Of a stretch of DNA of 64,000 bases, positions 35,403 through 44,310 are shown in pieces. Under the pieces are notes generated by a model. That model was given only the letters and a program-made list of their open reading frames with translations. It was not told where the DNA came from and did no database searches. This DNA is from Pseudohaliea sp964438205 (lineage in GTDB: Bacteria; Pseudomonadota; Gammaproteobacteria; Pseudomonadales; Halieaceae). Location: positions 14,618-78,617 of the forward strand of contig CAYTJQ010000009.1 in the NCBI GenBank assembly GCA_964438205.1, read 5' to 3'. The position numbers and the translations under genes are program-made. Each line of letters starts with the position of its first letter. Position 1 is the first letter of the stretch.

Positions 35403-37519
35403 CATGCGATCTCGCGCCGGAACGGGGGCAGGGAGTCGAGGATCGCGCGGCCGTAGCGCCGCGTGACCACGCGCCGGTCGCAGAGGGTGATGCGCCCGCC
35501 GTCCGCCTCCGTGCGCAGCAGCCGGCCGCTGGCCTGGGTGAGGCGGAGCGCCGCGTCGGGGACGCTGATCTCCATGAAGGCGTTGCCGCCCCGGTCCTCC
35601 ACCCACTCGGCGAGCGCGGCTTCCAGGGGGCTGTCGGGCACGGCGAAGGGGAGCTTGGCGATGACCACGTGGCGGCAGTAGTCGCCGGGCAGGTCCACGC
35701 CCTCGGCGAAGCTTGCCAGGCCGAAGATGATACTGCCCCGGCCCGCGTCCACCGCCTCCCGGTGCCGGCGCAGGATCTCCTGCTTGCCGAGACTGTCCTG
35801 CACCAGCAGCCGGTCGCCGAGGCGGTCGGCGACGCCGTCGCGCACGTCCAGCATCTGCCGCCGCGAGGCGAACAGCACCAGCGCCGCCTCCGCCGGGTCC
35901 AGCCAATCCGGCAGACGCTCGATGAGCTCGGCCGTATGGGCAGCGGCATTGCCCCCGTCCGCCGCCATGGCGGGAACGGCAAGCGTCGCCCGGGTGTAGT
36001 CGAAGGGACTGCCGACAACCTCGAAGATCGCGTTCTCGGGGACACCGCTGCGCTGGCGGAAGCGGTCGAAGCTGCGCAGGGCCGTCAGGGTCGCCGAGGT
36101 CACTACCACGCCGGCGGCGCGCGGCCAGAGATGCTCGGCGAGGATATCCGTCGCCAGGATCGGGCTGCACAGGAGATCGTGCCCCACGGGCCCACCCGCA
36201 CCGGCGCGGGTGCGGCTGATCCAGCGCGCCCGGGGCGGGGGGCCCTCCGGGTCCGGCACCGCGTAGTCCTGCCACAGGGCCAGGGTGTTCTCGGCCCGGC
36301 CGCGCATGCCGGCGACGGCGAGGTGCCAGGGCTCGACGACCTGCCGGTCGCCCTGCTCGAGTTCGTCCTCGAGGCAGCCCTCGAGCCGGGCCAGGCCTGA
36401 CGCGAGACGACCGAAACCCGCCGCCAGCGTGCCCGCCAGCGGCACGAGCGCTTCCGGTACCACCCCGTGCGGAAAGCGCAGTCGCTCGGCCTCCCGGCCG
36501 GTGCGCGCATCTTCCCCGGCAAGAAGCGCCGCCACCGCGTCCTCCGCCACCTCGAGGCCCTCGGCGAGCTCCTCCAGCTGGCCCGGCAACTGCTCCAGGA
36601 GAGTGCCGACACCCGCGACCCCGCCGATGTCCGCCTCACCCGCGGCGAGCCCGCGCGCGCTGTCGCGCAGCCACTGGCGCGTGCTGTGCAGGCGGCAGAA
36701 GCTCGAGAAATGATTCAGGGCCTTGTCCGGGAGGTGGTGTCCCTCGTCGAAGATGTAGATGGTGTCGTCCGGCGCCGGCAGGATCGCGCCGCCGCCGAGG
36801 GCGAGGTCCGCGAGCACGAGGTCGTGGTTGGCGACCACGATATCGGCCCCCTGCAGCGCCTCGCGGGCGCGGAAGAAGCTGCACTGGCCCACGTTCGGAC
36901 AGCGCCGCCCGGTGCACTGGTTGTGGTCCGTGGTGACCGGCAGCCAGGTAGGCTCGTCCAGCGCCTCGGGCCAGCTGTCCCGATCGCCGTCCCAGCTGCC
37001 GCGGCCGAGGGCGTCGATCATGGCCTCGTAGACCGGCAGCGCGTCGCCGGCGCCGTTGGCCGGCAGCTCGTCGGGGTAGAGGGGAATGGCGGCCGAGGCG
37101 TCCTGCCCCTGCGCCAGCTGCCGGTCCAGCTTGCTGAGGCACACGTAGCGCCGCCGGCCCTTGGCCAGGGCCGCGGTGAAGGCGAGGCCGCTGCCGGCGG
37201 CGATGTCCGGCAGGTCCTTGTGCACGAACTGCTCCTGCAGGGCCACGGTGGCGGTCGCCACCACCAGGCGCTTGCCCCGGTCCTGGGCGATAGGGATGGC
37301 CGCGAGGGCGTAGGCCAGGGTCTTGCCGGTACCGGTACCCGCCTCGACGACGCAGATGGGCGGCTCCGATGGCGCGCTCCCATCGCCCGGGAGCCGCGCC
37401 AGCGCGCGGGCCACGGCGCCGATCATCTGCCGCTGGCCGCGGCGCGGGCTCAGGTTGCGCGCGGCAACGGTGGCGCTGTAGGCGTCGCGGATCCGGTCCT
37501 TGAGGGCCTCGCTCAGCAA
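35402..37519 (-). CDS. dinG: ATP-dependent DNA helicase DinG
   Basis: The 705-residue superfamily 2 helicase has the iron-sulfur cluster typical of DinG/XPD. Walker A EAGTGTGKT is at residues 59-67, four cluster cysteines appear as Cys126 (YVCLSKL), Cys201, Cys206 and Cys212 (CTGRRCPNVGQC), the DEGH box is at 257-260, and motif VI is in TQASGRLLR near the C-terminus. DinG resolves R-loops and G-quadruplexes. A TTG start is used; it lies 5 nt after the stop of the acyltransferase gene, so the two genes may be co-transcribed. Confidence 0.95.
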   Translation of the reverse strand: MLSEALKDRIRDAYSATVAARNLSPRRGQRQMIGAVARALARLPGDGSAPSEPPICVVEAGTGTGKTLAYALAAIPIAQDRGKRLVVATATVALQEQFVHKDLPDIAAGSGLAFTAALAKGRRRYVCLSKLDRQLAQGQDASAAIPLYPDELPANGAGDALPVYEAMIDALGRGSWDGDRDSWPEALDEPTWLPVTTDHNQCTGRRCPNVGQCSFFRAREALQGADIVVANHDLVLADLALGGGAILPAPDDTIYIFDEGHHLPDKALNHFSSFCRLHSTRQWLRDSARGLAAGEADIGGVAGVGTLLEQLPGQLEELAEGLEVAEDAVAALLAGEDARTGREAERLRFPHGVVPEALVPLAGTLAAGFGRLASGLARLEGCLEDELEQGDRQVVEPWHLAVAGMRGRAENTLALWQDYAVPDPEGPPPRARWISRTRAGAGGPVGHDLLCSPILATDILAEHLWPRAAGVVVTSATLTALRSFDRFRQRSGVPENAIFEVVGSPFDYTRATLAVPAMAADGGNAAAHTAELIERLPDWLDPAEAALVLFASRRQMLDVRDGVADRLGDRLLVQDSLGKQEILRRHREAVDAGRGSIIFGLASFAEGVDLPGDYCRHVVIAKLPFAVPDSPLEAALAEWVEDRGGNAFMEISVPDAALRLTQASGRLLRTEADGGRITLCDRRVVTRRYGRAILDSLPPFRREIA

Positions 37520-37524
37520 GTCCG

Positions 37525-38679
37525 TCAGGCCGCCTCGCGGAGGGCCGTGAGCTGGCTGCGCACCGCGTTCGCGTAGATGGCCAGGGCGTAGGGGCGGTGC
37601 TCGGCGGGAATCGCCTCCATGCGCGCCCGGAACGCGGCGGCCGACACGGAGCCGGCCTCGCAGTGCAGGCCGGCGGGCGCCGGCCGGCCCTCGAGGGCCT
37701 CGTAGGCCTGGAAGTTGCTCGGGTGCAGCCGGAACCCGGCCAGCACCTGCCGGTCGATCTCGGCAGCCACGGCCGCGGCGCTGTCGAAGCGCCGGTCCAG
37801 GGGCGTGCCGAAGCCGACGTGGACCCGGCCCTTGCTGCCCGCGATGCCCACGCCGATGGAGGCCACGTCTTCCTGTTCCCCCTTCTCGTAGGCGCCCGTG
37901 CGGGCGCGCTCCGCGAGCTCGCGGGCCTTCAGCGCATCGCAGGGGTCGATTTCGTAGGAGATGGCCACCGGCACGATGCCGAGGCTGGCGATGTGTTCGC
38001 CGAAGTCCTCGCTCGCCTTGTCCCGGCTCAGGGAGAGCATCTTGATCACCGCGGGTTCCGTGCGGTCGATACCGTCCTTGGCGCGCCCCTCGCGCTGGGC
38101 GATCCAGACGTTGGCATGTTCCTCCGTGAGGGCGTGCCGGATGTAACCGGAGAGATGGCGGGAGGCGGCCAGCAGCTCCCGCGGGCCGGCGGCGGAGCGG
38201 CGCACGACGAAGCTCTTGTTCAGGCGCATGAGGTCCGCGACCCAGGGCTTGGTGAGCAGGTTGTCGCCGATGGCGATCTGCACCGTGTCAAAGCCGCTCA
38301 CGTGCAGGGCGTAATTGGTGAAGGCCGGGTCCATGGCGATGTCCCGGTGGTTGCTCACGAAGAGCCAGGCCCGGGCCGGGTCGAGCTGATCGAGTCCCGT
38401 CACCGTCAGGCCGGCGGTGGTGTTCTCGATCATGGCGTCCATGTAACCGCGGATCACCAGCTGCAGGTCGCGGACGGTCTGGACCCCGCGCAGCTCGCGC
38501 CTCAGATACCAGCGCACCGCCGGGCGGAGCAGGAACGGCAGCAGCCGCGCCAGGCCACCGAAGCGGAACGCCGCAATGGCGCCAGTGAGCTCCCGGTCCT
38601 CGAGCAGCCGGGCAAGCACCGGCGCGACCTCGTCATCGCGGTAGGGCCTGATGTCGGCGTAGGGATCGTGCTCGCTCAC
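37525..38679 (-). CDS. Glycerol-3-phosphate/1-acylglycerol-3-phosphate acyltransferase family protein
   Basis: The 384-residue protein has a PlsC-type acyltransferase domain: catalytic motif VSNHRDIAMDP (about residue 114), the FVVRRSAAG block and the WIAQREGRAKDG block. It lacks obvious multiple membrane spans. It probably acylates a glycerolipid precursor, but the exact substrate cannot be read. It is longer than PlsC, with an extended C-terminal half of unknown role. It starts 168 bp from the divergent small membrane protein gene and its stop is followed by dinG. Confidence 0.82.
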   Translation of the reverse strand: MSEHDPYADIRPYRDDEVAPVLARLLEDRELTGAIAAFRFGGLARLLPFLLRPAVRWYLRRELRGVQTVRDLQLVIRGYMDAMIENTTAGLTVTGLDQLDPARAWLFVSNHRDIAMDPAFTNYALHVSGFDTVQIAIGDNLLTKPWVADLMRLNKSFVVRRSAAGPRELLAASRHLSGYIRHALTEEHANVWIAQREGRAKDGIDRTEPAVIKMLSLSRDKASEDFGEHIASLGIVPVAISYEIDPCDALKARELAERARTGAYEKGEQEDVASIGVGIAGSKGRVHVGFGTPLDRRFDSAAAVAAEIDRQVLAGFRLHPSNFQAYEALEGRPAPAGLHCEAGSVSAAAFRARMEAIPAEHRPYALAIYANAVRSQLTALREAA

Positions 38680-38698
38680 GCGGGTATCCTCGAAAAAA

Positions 38699-38770
38699 AG
38701 CGCCTAACCTTAACGAAAAAGCCCCCAAGCGTCATCCGTCAGAAAGAGCCCGGCGGTAACGGTAAGCGCT
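38699..38770. promoter_or_regulatory. Imperfect long inverted repeat in a divergent intergenic region
   Basis: AGCGCCTAACCTTAACG (38699-38715) and CGGTAACGGTAAGCGCT (38754-38770) are inverted copies with 13 of 17 matching positions, separated by 38 nt. The arms flank the interval between the divergent acyltransferase and small-membrane-protein genes. They could be an operator pair for a dimeric regulator. Confidence 0.35.
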
Positions 38771-38847
38771 AAAACACTGGCGCCCGCGGCCCATTCTGGT
38801 AGGCTTTTCCGCGCTTTGAAGACCCCCAAGTCCATCACGGAGGAACC

Positions 38848-39075
38848 ATGGACGCTGCGAGTGCTGCAATGACGACCTTTGGCGCTGCCTTGCTGCTGGT
38901 GAGCTGGGTACTCATGCTCATCACCGCCTGGCGCGAGGACTATGCCTGGGGCCTCTTCGCCACGCTCCTGCCGCCCCTGGCCTACCTCTACGGCCTGTCC
39001 CGCCTCGACAAGGCCGGCCAGAGCATCGGCGTCGCCATGCTCGGTCTACTCCTGCTCGGCCTCGGCCTCGGCTAG
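38848..39075 (+). CDS. Small two-to-three-span membrane protein
   Basis: The 75-residue protein is not recognised. It consists almost wholly of hydrophobic segments (about residues 8-26, 32-48 and 58-75), with a central ITAWREDYAWG and a GLSRLDKAGQS loop. A GGAGGAACC site lies directly upstream of the ATG. It ends with TAG whose CTAG palindrome is shared with the TAG of the convergent phosphatase gene. Function is unknown. Confidence 0.6.
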   Translation: MDAASAAMTTFGAALLLVSWVLMLITAWREDYAWGLFATLLPPLAYLYGLSRLDKAGQSIGVAMLGLLLLGLGLG

Positions 39076-40073
39076 TCTTCCTCCTCCAGGTAGCGGGCAG
39101 CCAGCGCAGCCCGCTCCGCCGGGCCCATTCCGAGGGCCTTCTCCAGGTACGCCTCGACCGACCCGTAGTCCTCCTCGATGGCGGCCAGGGCCGCGCCGAG
39201 GTAGCTCTCGTCCACCTGCAGCATCGGCAGCAGCGTCTCGTCCTCGAGGTGATGCATGTCATATTTCTCCCGCACCCGCATCAGCTCGCCGGCCGGATCG
39301 AAATAGTGCCGGGTGAGCAGGTAGTCATGCAGTACCGTTTCCCGGGGCACACCGAGGGCGAACAGGATCAGCGCCGCCGCAAAGCCCGTGCGGTCCTTGC
39401 CCGCCGCGCAGTGCACGAGGACGCGCTCGTTGCCGGGCGCCAGCAGATGGCCGAAGAGCGCCGCGTAGCGGTCGCTCTGGGAGCGCACGAACTCCCGGTT
39501 GATATCGCGCATGGCCTCGGCCATGGCCTCGGCGCCGGTGAGCCGGTGCCGCTCGCCGTAGAGCGCGCTGCCCTGGCTCCCGGGGGTGATCGCGAGGTTG
39601 ACGCGCCGCGTCTCGCCGGGGAGCCGGCTGGGGTCGCTCGCCTGCTCGTCTTCGCGGCGGAAGTCGCAGACCATGTCGATGCCCAGCCCGGCGAACATGC
39701 CCTGCGCCTCCTCGGTGAGCCGCGCCAGGTTGCCGGAGCGGAACAGGTAGCCCCAGCGGACGCGGCGCCCGTCGACGGCCCGGTAGCCGCCGAAGTCACG
39801 GAAATTCACCCCCCCGGGCAGCCCGAGACCGCGGGCCGGCGCGACCACCTCCGTGCCGTGGCTGTCGCGGAGGCGGAAGAAGTGCCGCCGTGCGGCGGGC
39901 AGGCCCGAGACCCGGACCCTTCCCGGGCTGCCCGGCGGCAGCGCGCTGGTCTCGGCCGCCGCCGCGAGGGGTTCGACGGCGACTGCCGTCGATGGGTCGC
40001 TGGTCTCCCAGTGCAGGTAATGATGGCCATCGGGCGTCCGCCAGATGTGCACGCTGTCGGGCTTGAGCGGCAT
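39072..40073 (-). CDS. Tyrosine phosphatase family protein (PtpB/LpfA-type) with N-terminal Ig-like domain
   Basis: The 333-residue protein has the phosphatase P-loop HCAAGKDRTG (Cys222 to Arg228, with the PtpB-type Lys between), followed by FALGVPRETVLHDYLLT. The substrate-recognition block GVNFRDFGGYRAVDGRRVRWGYLFRSG (seen as consecutive pieces) precedes it. The N-terminal 85 residues, with alternating polar beta strands, look like a fibronectin-III/Ig-type domain. The PtpB-like family dephosphorylates phosphotyrosine and phosphoinositides in some members. No signal peptide is evident. It runs convergent to the small membrane protein gene with a 4-bp overlap. Confidence 0.82.
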   Translation of the reverse strand: MPLKPDSVHIWRTPDGHHYLHWETSDPSTAVAVEPLAAAAETSALPPGSPGRVRVSGLPAARRHFFRLRDSHGTEVVAPARGLGLPGGVNFRDFGGYRAVDGRRVRWGYLFRSGNLARLTEEAQGMFAGLGIDMVCDFRREDEQASDPSRLPGETRRVNLAITPGSQGSALYGERHRLTGAEAMAEAMRDINREFVRSQSDRYAALFGHLLAPGNERVLVHCAAGKDRTGFAAALILFALGVPRETVLHDYLLTRHYFDPAGELMRVREKYDMHHLEDETLLPMLQVDESYLGAALAAIEEDYGSVEAYLEKALGMGPAERAALAARYLEEED

Positions 40074-40165
40074 GGGGTACTCCTGCTGGTCGGGCGGTAG
40101 GTGGCCCGGCTGTGTGGCGCGCGGCGGCGCCTGAAAACGGGCGCCCGGTGCTGCTATCCGTCAGG

Positions 40166-40194
40166 TTGACAATGATACCGCACCTGTGGATACT
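40166..40194 (+). promoter_or_regulatory. rpsT promoter
   Basis: A perfect TTGACA (40166-40171), a 17-nt spacer and GATACT (40189-40194) precede rpsT, leaving a leader of about 35 nt. A second TTGACG lies at 40214 without a matching -10. Confidence 0.6.
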
Positions 40195-40235
40195 CCGCGC
40201 TCCCGATTTTCAGTTGACGATTCAGAGGACACACC

Positions 40236-40468
40236 GTGGCCAACTCACCGCAAGCCCGCAAGCGCGCCCGCCAGGCGGAAAAGCGCCGCGCCCACAACGC
40301 CAGCCTGCGCTCCCTCGTGCGCACCAGGATCAAGGGCGTTGTCGCAGCGATCAAGAGCGGCAATGTGGAGCAGGCCCGCGAGGCCTATGCCCAGGCGGTC
40401 CCGGTCATTGACCGCATGGCCGACAAGGGCATCATCCACAAGAACAAGGCCGCGCGGCACAAGAGCCG
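40236..40468 (+). CDS. rpsT: 30S ribosomal protein S20, 3' end missing in an N run
   Basis: The visible 77 residues match S20 (ANSPQARKRARQAEKRRAHN, RTRIKGVVAAIKSGN, GIIHKNKAARHKS), a helical protein that binds 16S rRNA. About ten C-terminal residues and the stop are hidden in the 100-N gap at 40469-40568. The start codon is GTG with GAGGAC upstream. A weak start codon is also known for E. coli rpsT (UUG), where it is part of autoregulation by S20, so this may be a conserved control feature. Confidence 0.93.
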
Positions 40469-40568
40469 NNNNNNNNNNNNNNNNNNNNNNNNNNNNNNNN
40501 NNNNNNNNNNNNNNNNNNNNNNNNNNNNNNNNNNNNNNNNNNNNNNNNNNNNNNNNNNNNNNNNNNNN
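40469..40568. other. Assembly gap (100 N), real missing sequence
   Basis: Unlike the other three N runs, the flanks do not overlap. Both the S20 gene from the left and the diiron-protein gene from the right lose their 3' ends here, so genuine sequence is absent. They would converge inside the gap. Confidence 0.85.
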
Positions 40569-41641
40569 GCCCAGTCGATGTCGCCGTCCGTGGCCAGGTT
40601 CTCGAAGTCGAGGATGCCGAGTTCCTCGAACTTCGGCCGCACGGTGTCCGTGAGCAGCCCGATGCGCTTCAGGTTCGGCACCACCCGCTGGAACAGCAGG
40701 TTGCGGAAGGTGGACATGACGAAGCCCTCGAGCACCTGCTTGCGCGCTTCCTCGACATCCCAGCCGAAGTGCCGGAACACATCCGTGGCCACGAGCCGCT
40801 CGCGGCTGACCACACAGGCCTGGTAGGCGAACTCCGCGCGCTCCTCGCGCTCCTCGTCGGAGAGGGTCTTGACGAACTCCTCGAGGTAGTTGACGCCGAA
40901 GGTGACGTGCCGGGCCTCGTCGCGGGTGACCAGGTAGACCACGTCCTTGAGTACCGGATCCGGTGTGGTCTCGCGGGTCGTGTTGAAGGCGGACAGCGCC
41001 AGGCCCTCGATGACGATCTGCATGCCGATGAACTTCATGTCCCAGCGCGGATCGGTAAGAATCTTGTCGATGATGCTCTTCAAATGCGTGTTGATCGGGT
41101 ACATGACGCCGATGCGCTTCTGCAGGTACTTGTTGAACACCTCGACGTGCCGCGCCTCGTCGAAGGTCTGCGAACCGGCGTAGAGCTTGGCGTTCAGCGT
41201 CGGCGCGCAGGAGCAGAGCTGCGAGGCCACCAGCAGCGCGCCCTGTTCCCCGTGCAGGAACTGGGACAGGCTCCAGGCATTCATGTGCAGCCAGAACTCG
41301 TCCTTGGTCTTGTCGTCCATGGCGAGGTAGGGCGGGTACTCGTGCAGGTTCATGAGCTCCGGCGCGCGCTCCTCGTCGGGCCACGGGCGGTTCCAGTCGA
41401 TGTCGACCTCCGGGTCCCAGTTGAGCTGCTTGCCGAGGTCGTACAGCTTCTTGATGCGATCGTCCTGCACCTTGTAGTCCCAGTTGTAGGAACCGGTAAG
41501 CGGGGTCTGGAAGATCTCGGCGATATGATCCACGTCCTCGGATGTGAGCAGGTCCTCGAGGTCGGGATTCTCCCGCGGGTAGTCGGCGTGGGCGAACTGC
41601 TGGATCTTGCGCGGGGACTGTTCTTTCCATTCGACTTTCAT
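40569..41641 (-). CDS. Ferritin-like diiron protein, 3' end missing
   Basis: About 357 residues are visible before the gap. Two EARH-type motifs, FDEARHVEVFNKYLQ and RDEARHVTFGVNYLEE, and the glutamates in LHGEQGALL and IVIEGLALSAF give the four-helix diiron ligand set of the ferritin-like/ribonucleotide-reductase-R2-like superfamily. No tyrosyl radical or flavin motif is obvious, so it could be an oxygenase, N-oxygenase (AurF-like) or oxidase; the substrate is unknown. The region before the first ligand helix is rich in acidic and aromatic residues. It is divergent from an AraC regulator 110 bp away, a likely regulatory pair. Confidence 0.75.
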
Positions 41642-41727
41642 GGGGTGACTCCTGCTATCGTTATCGGCCTTTCGCCTATCAGGCCAGCGCCCCCGCCCCG
41701 GAACAAGGTGCGTGGTTGCCACAATGG

Positions 41728-41741
41728 GGTCATATATGGCC
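41728..41741. promoter_or_regulatory. Near-perfect palindrome between the diiron gene and the AraC gene
   Basis: GGTCATATATGGCC is symmetric at six of seven pairs and sits 10 nt before the AraC-family ATG. The position in the shared 110-bp promoter region suggests an operator. No experiment or homologue supports it. Confidence 0.35.
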
Positions 41742-41751
41742 AAATAGTCCC

Positions 41752-42750
41752 ATGGCAGCCCCCACGACCCCCGCGCCCTACGTTCTCATTCTCATCGACC
41801 TGGTCACCGGGCGTGGACACCCGCAGGCGGCGATCCTCGAAGGCACCACCCTGGCCGAGAGCGGCATCAGCGCTATCGGCGCCCGGGTGTCGCAGGGCGA
41901 CTTCGTCCGACTGGTCGCCAATGCGCACCGCCTCACCGGCGACCCCGCCCTGGGACTGCGCCTCGGCGAGCGGCTGAACCTGAGCGCCCACGCGGTGCTG
42001 GGCCAGGCCTTCATGACTTGCCGGGACCTGGCGGAGGTCATCGACCTCTTCATGCGCTACTACCACCTGCTGTCCCCGGCGCTGGAACTCGAATACGAGG
42101 TGACGGAACGCGAGTGCGTAATCACCACCGTGGCCATCCCGGACCCGGACCTCGAGGTCTTCGGCTTCGAGCTCATGGGGGCGGCCATGCGCAACACCCT
42201 GCGCGGCCTCCTCGGCCGCGAGGAGCTGGTACTGGAGCTGGAATTCCCCTACACCGCGCCGGCCCACGAGGCCGAATACCGGGCGCTGTTCGGCGATCAC
42301 GTCCACTTCGACCGGCCCCGCGGCCGCATCCGCTTCGATCGAGCGCTGCTGCGCACCCGGCTGCCCTCCTCCAACCCGGCGCTACGCGCGCTCTACGAGC
42401 AGGAGTGCACCCGGCTGCTGCAGGACCTGGAGGGCGATGCTTCCGTCGCCGAGCAGACCCTGCGCCTGCTGCGCAAGCTCGAGGGCCAGTATCCGCAGAT
42501 GCCGCAGCTGGCGCGCCTGCTCAACATGAGCCCGCGCACCTACCGCCGCCGGCTGGCCCGGGAAGGGGAATCGTTCCAGGCCCTGCTGGACCGGGTGCGG
42601 GTGGAACACGCCACCCGCCATCTCACGCAGACGCGGCTGCCGCTCTCCACGATCGCCTACATGGTGGGCTTCAACGACCCGTCGAACTTCCGCCGCGCCT
42701 TCCGGCGCTGGACCGGGCGTTCCCCCGCCGACGTGCGCGCCGGTGGCTAG
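41752..42750 (+). CDS. AraC family transcriptional regulator (OruR/ArgR-like N-terminal domain)
   Basis: The 332-residue regulator has an N-terminal arabinose-binding-type domain and a C-terminal AraC pair of helix-turn-helices: LLNMSPRTYRRRLAREGESFQALLDRVR, then LPLSTIAYMVGFNDPSNFRRAFRRWTGRSP (seen as consecutive motifs). That ending is typical of the OruR group of fatty-acid or amino-acid responsive regulators. ATG 41752 is chosen; an earlier ATG at 41716 would intrude into the divergent promoter. The downstream patatin gene overlaps by 8 bp, and the divergent diiron gene lies 110 bp away, so these are the likely targets. Confidence 0.85.
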   Translation: MAAPTTPAPYVLILIDLVTGRGHPQAAILEGTTLAESGISAIGARVSQGDFVRLVANAHRLTGDPALGLRLGERLNLSAHAVLGQAFMTCRDLAEVIDLFMRYYHLLSPALELEYEVTERECVITTVAIPDPDLEVFGFELMGAAMRNTLRGLLGREELVLELEFPYTAPAHEAEYRALFGDHVHFDRPRGRIRFDRALLRTRLPSSNPALRALYEQECTRLLQDLEGDASVAEQTLRLLRKLEGQYPQMPQLARLLNMSPRTYRRRLAREGESFQALLDRVRVEHATRHLTQTRLPLSTIAYMVGFNDPSNFRRAFRRWTGRSPADVRAGG

Positions 42751-44028
42751 CCCGCTGGCGATCCACGCCGGCCGCGAAGCGGCGGCGACCCTGGGCCGCC
42801 ACGGCTGGGACCCGGCCCTGTTCAGCCTGCTGCTCGGCGCCTCCGGCGGCCCCAAGTGGTTCATCCTCGCGGCCCTGGACCGCTACCTCTTCGGCGACTA
42901 CCTGCAGCGCTCGGCGCACCCCCTGGCGGTACTCGGCTCGTCCGTGGGCGCCTGGCGCCACGCCTGCCTGGCCCAGGCTGACCCGGTAGCCGCCATCGAC
43001 CGCTTCGCCGAGTCCTACCTCGGCCAGGTCTATTCGGCACGCCCCGACGCGGCGGAGGTGAGCCGCACCAGCCTGGCCACGCTGGACCAGCTGCTCGGCA
43101 GCGCCGGTGCCGAGGCGATCGCCCGCCACCCGCGGATTACCACGCACATCGTCACCGCCCGGGGCCGGGGGCCCTGCGCCGCGGCGGGCGGGCCGCTGCT
43201 CGCCCTCGGCCTCGCCGCTGCGGCGAGTGCCAATNNNNNNNNNNNNNNNNNNNNNNNNNNNNNNNNNNNNNNNNNNNNNNNNNNNNNNNNNNNNNNNNNN
43301 NNNNNNNNNNNNNNNNNNNNNNNNNNNNNNNNNNCGCGGCGGGCGGGCCGCTGCTCGCCCTCGGCCTCGCCGCTGCGGCGAGTGCCAATGTGCTGGCCCG
43401 GCCGGGGCTGGCCGCCGCGTTCCAGCGCGTGATCTTCTCCAGCGGCTTTGCCAACCCCGGCTCCAGCGACTTTTCCAGCAATGATGGCCCGGCAGCGCCG
43501 GCCCTGCGGGGCTTCGCCACGCGGGGAGCGCCGCTCACCGAAGAGAATGTCCGGGCCGTGCTCCACGCCAGCGGCTCCATCCCCTTCCTGCTGGCGGGCG
43601 AGCGGGATATCCCCGGCGCACCGCCCGGCCACTACTGGGACGGCGGCATCATCGACTACCACTTCGACCCCCGCCCCCTGCGCGCCGGCGGGCTCATTCT
43701 CTATCCGCACTTCCGCAGCGACCTGACCCCCGGCTGGTTCGACAAGTTCCTGCCCTGGCGCCGCCTGGCCCCGGAACTGGTGGAGCGGCTGGTGCTGATC
43801 GCGCCGCACCCGGACTTCGTGGCCGGTCTCCCCCTCGGCAAGATCCCGGACCGCGGTGACTTCACCAAGCTGGAAACGGCAGAACGGCTGGCCAACTGGC
43901 GCACCTGCCTGGCCCGGGGCCAGGAGCTGGCAGACGCTTTCGCGGCGCAGGTAGCGGGGCCGGACCCGCTGGCGGGGGTCAGCGTCAGCCGAGGTGCTCG
44001 TCGAGGTAGCGCTCGATCTCGGCCTTGA
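42743..44028 (+). CDS. Patatin-like phospholipase (interrupted by a false assembly gap)
   Basis: GTG 42743 overlaps the AraC stop. The protein has the oxyanion-hole motif LLGASGGPKWF (about 30-40), nucleophile elbow GSSVG with Ser67, and the Asp of the dyad in YWDGGIIDYHF, as in patatin-type serine hydrolases. A 100-N run at 43235-43334 splits it, but the 55 bp on each side are identical. Collapsing the Ns and one copy gives 1131 bp, an intact 376-residue enzyme. Its substrate could be phospholipid or another ester. The 3' end overlaps the opposite-strand PHA-system gene by 44 bp. Confidence 0.8.
43180..43389 (+). repeat. 55-bp duplication flanking an N run (assembly artefact)
   Basis: The sequence at 43180-43234, beginning CGCGGCGGGCGGGCCG and ending CGAGTGCCAAT, is repeated exactly at 43335-43389 after 100 Ns. 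The patatin gene reads through correctly if one copy and the Ns are removed. It is therefore better explained as contig overlap than as real duplication. Confidence 0.85.
43235..43334. other. Assembly gap (100 N), probably false
   Basis: Exactly 100 Ns between identical 55-bp flanks inside the patatin-like gene. Joining the flanks restores the reading frame. Confidence 0.85.
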
Positions 44029-44263
44029 GCGGCCCCTGGAACGCGGAGGCGAGAAGGCCGAGGCGCACCGACACCTCGACCGCATCGTCGGCGAGGGTCA
44101 GCCGCCCCTCGACCCCCGCGCCGCGGATGGCAACCACGTCGTCGCTTTCCCAGCGCGCGCGCACGCCGTGCGCGGCCTCGAGCTCGGCGGCGAGGGCGGA
44201 CGCCGTGGCCCGGAGCTCGGGGCGGGACTGGGTGGTCGCCTTGCGCAGGCGGAAGCTGGCCAT
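43985..44263 (-). CDS. Polyhydroxyalkanoic acid system family protein
   Basis: The 92-residue protein fits the small PHA-system family (PHA_gran_rgn type): an N-terminal basic helix followed by a beta-rich half with the typical end FQGPLKAEIERYLDEHL. Its role is undefined, but family members occur near PHA genes. Phasin-type proteins about 4 kb away support storage granules in this organism. Its 3' end overlaps the end of the patatin-like gene by 44 bp on the opposite strand. Confidence 0.75.
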   Translation of the reverse strand: MASFRLRKATTQSRPELRATASALAAELEAAHGVRARWESDDVVAIRGAGVEGRLTLADDAVEVSVRLGLLASAFQGPLKAEIERYLDEHLG

Positions 44264-44310
44264 GGGAACTCCGGGATCGGTGCGCGGCTCGCGAAAGGCG
44301 GCAGTATAGG

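Noticed and set aside
39072..39075. CTAG shared by the two convergent stop codons as a functional site
   Set aside because: A four-base palindrome at two TAG stops is expected by chance and has no further support.
43180..43389. True tandem duplication inside the patatin gene
   Set aside because: The copies are separated by exactly 100 Ns, and collapsing them restores the frame, so contig overlap is the simpler explanation.
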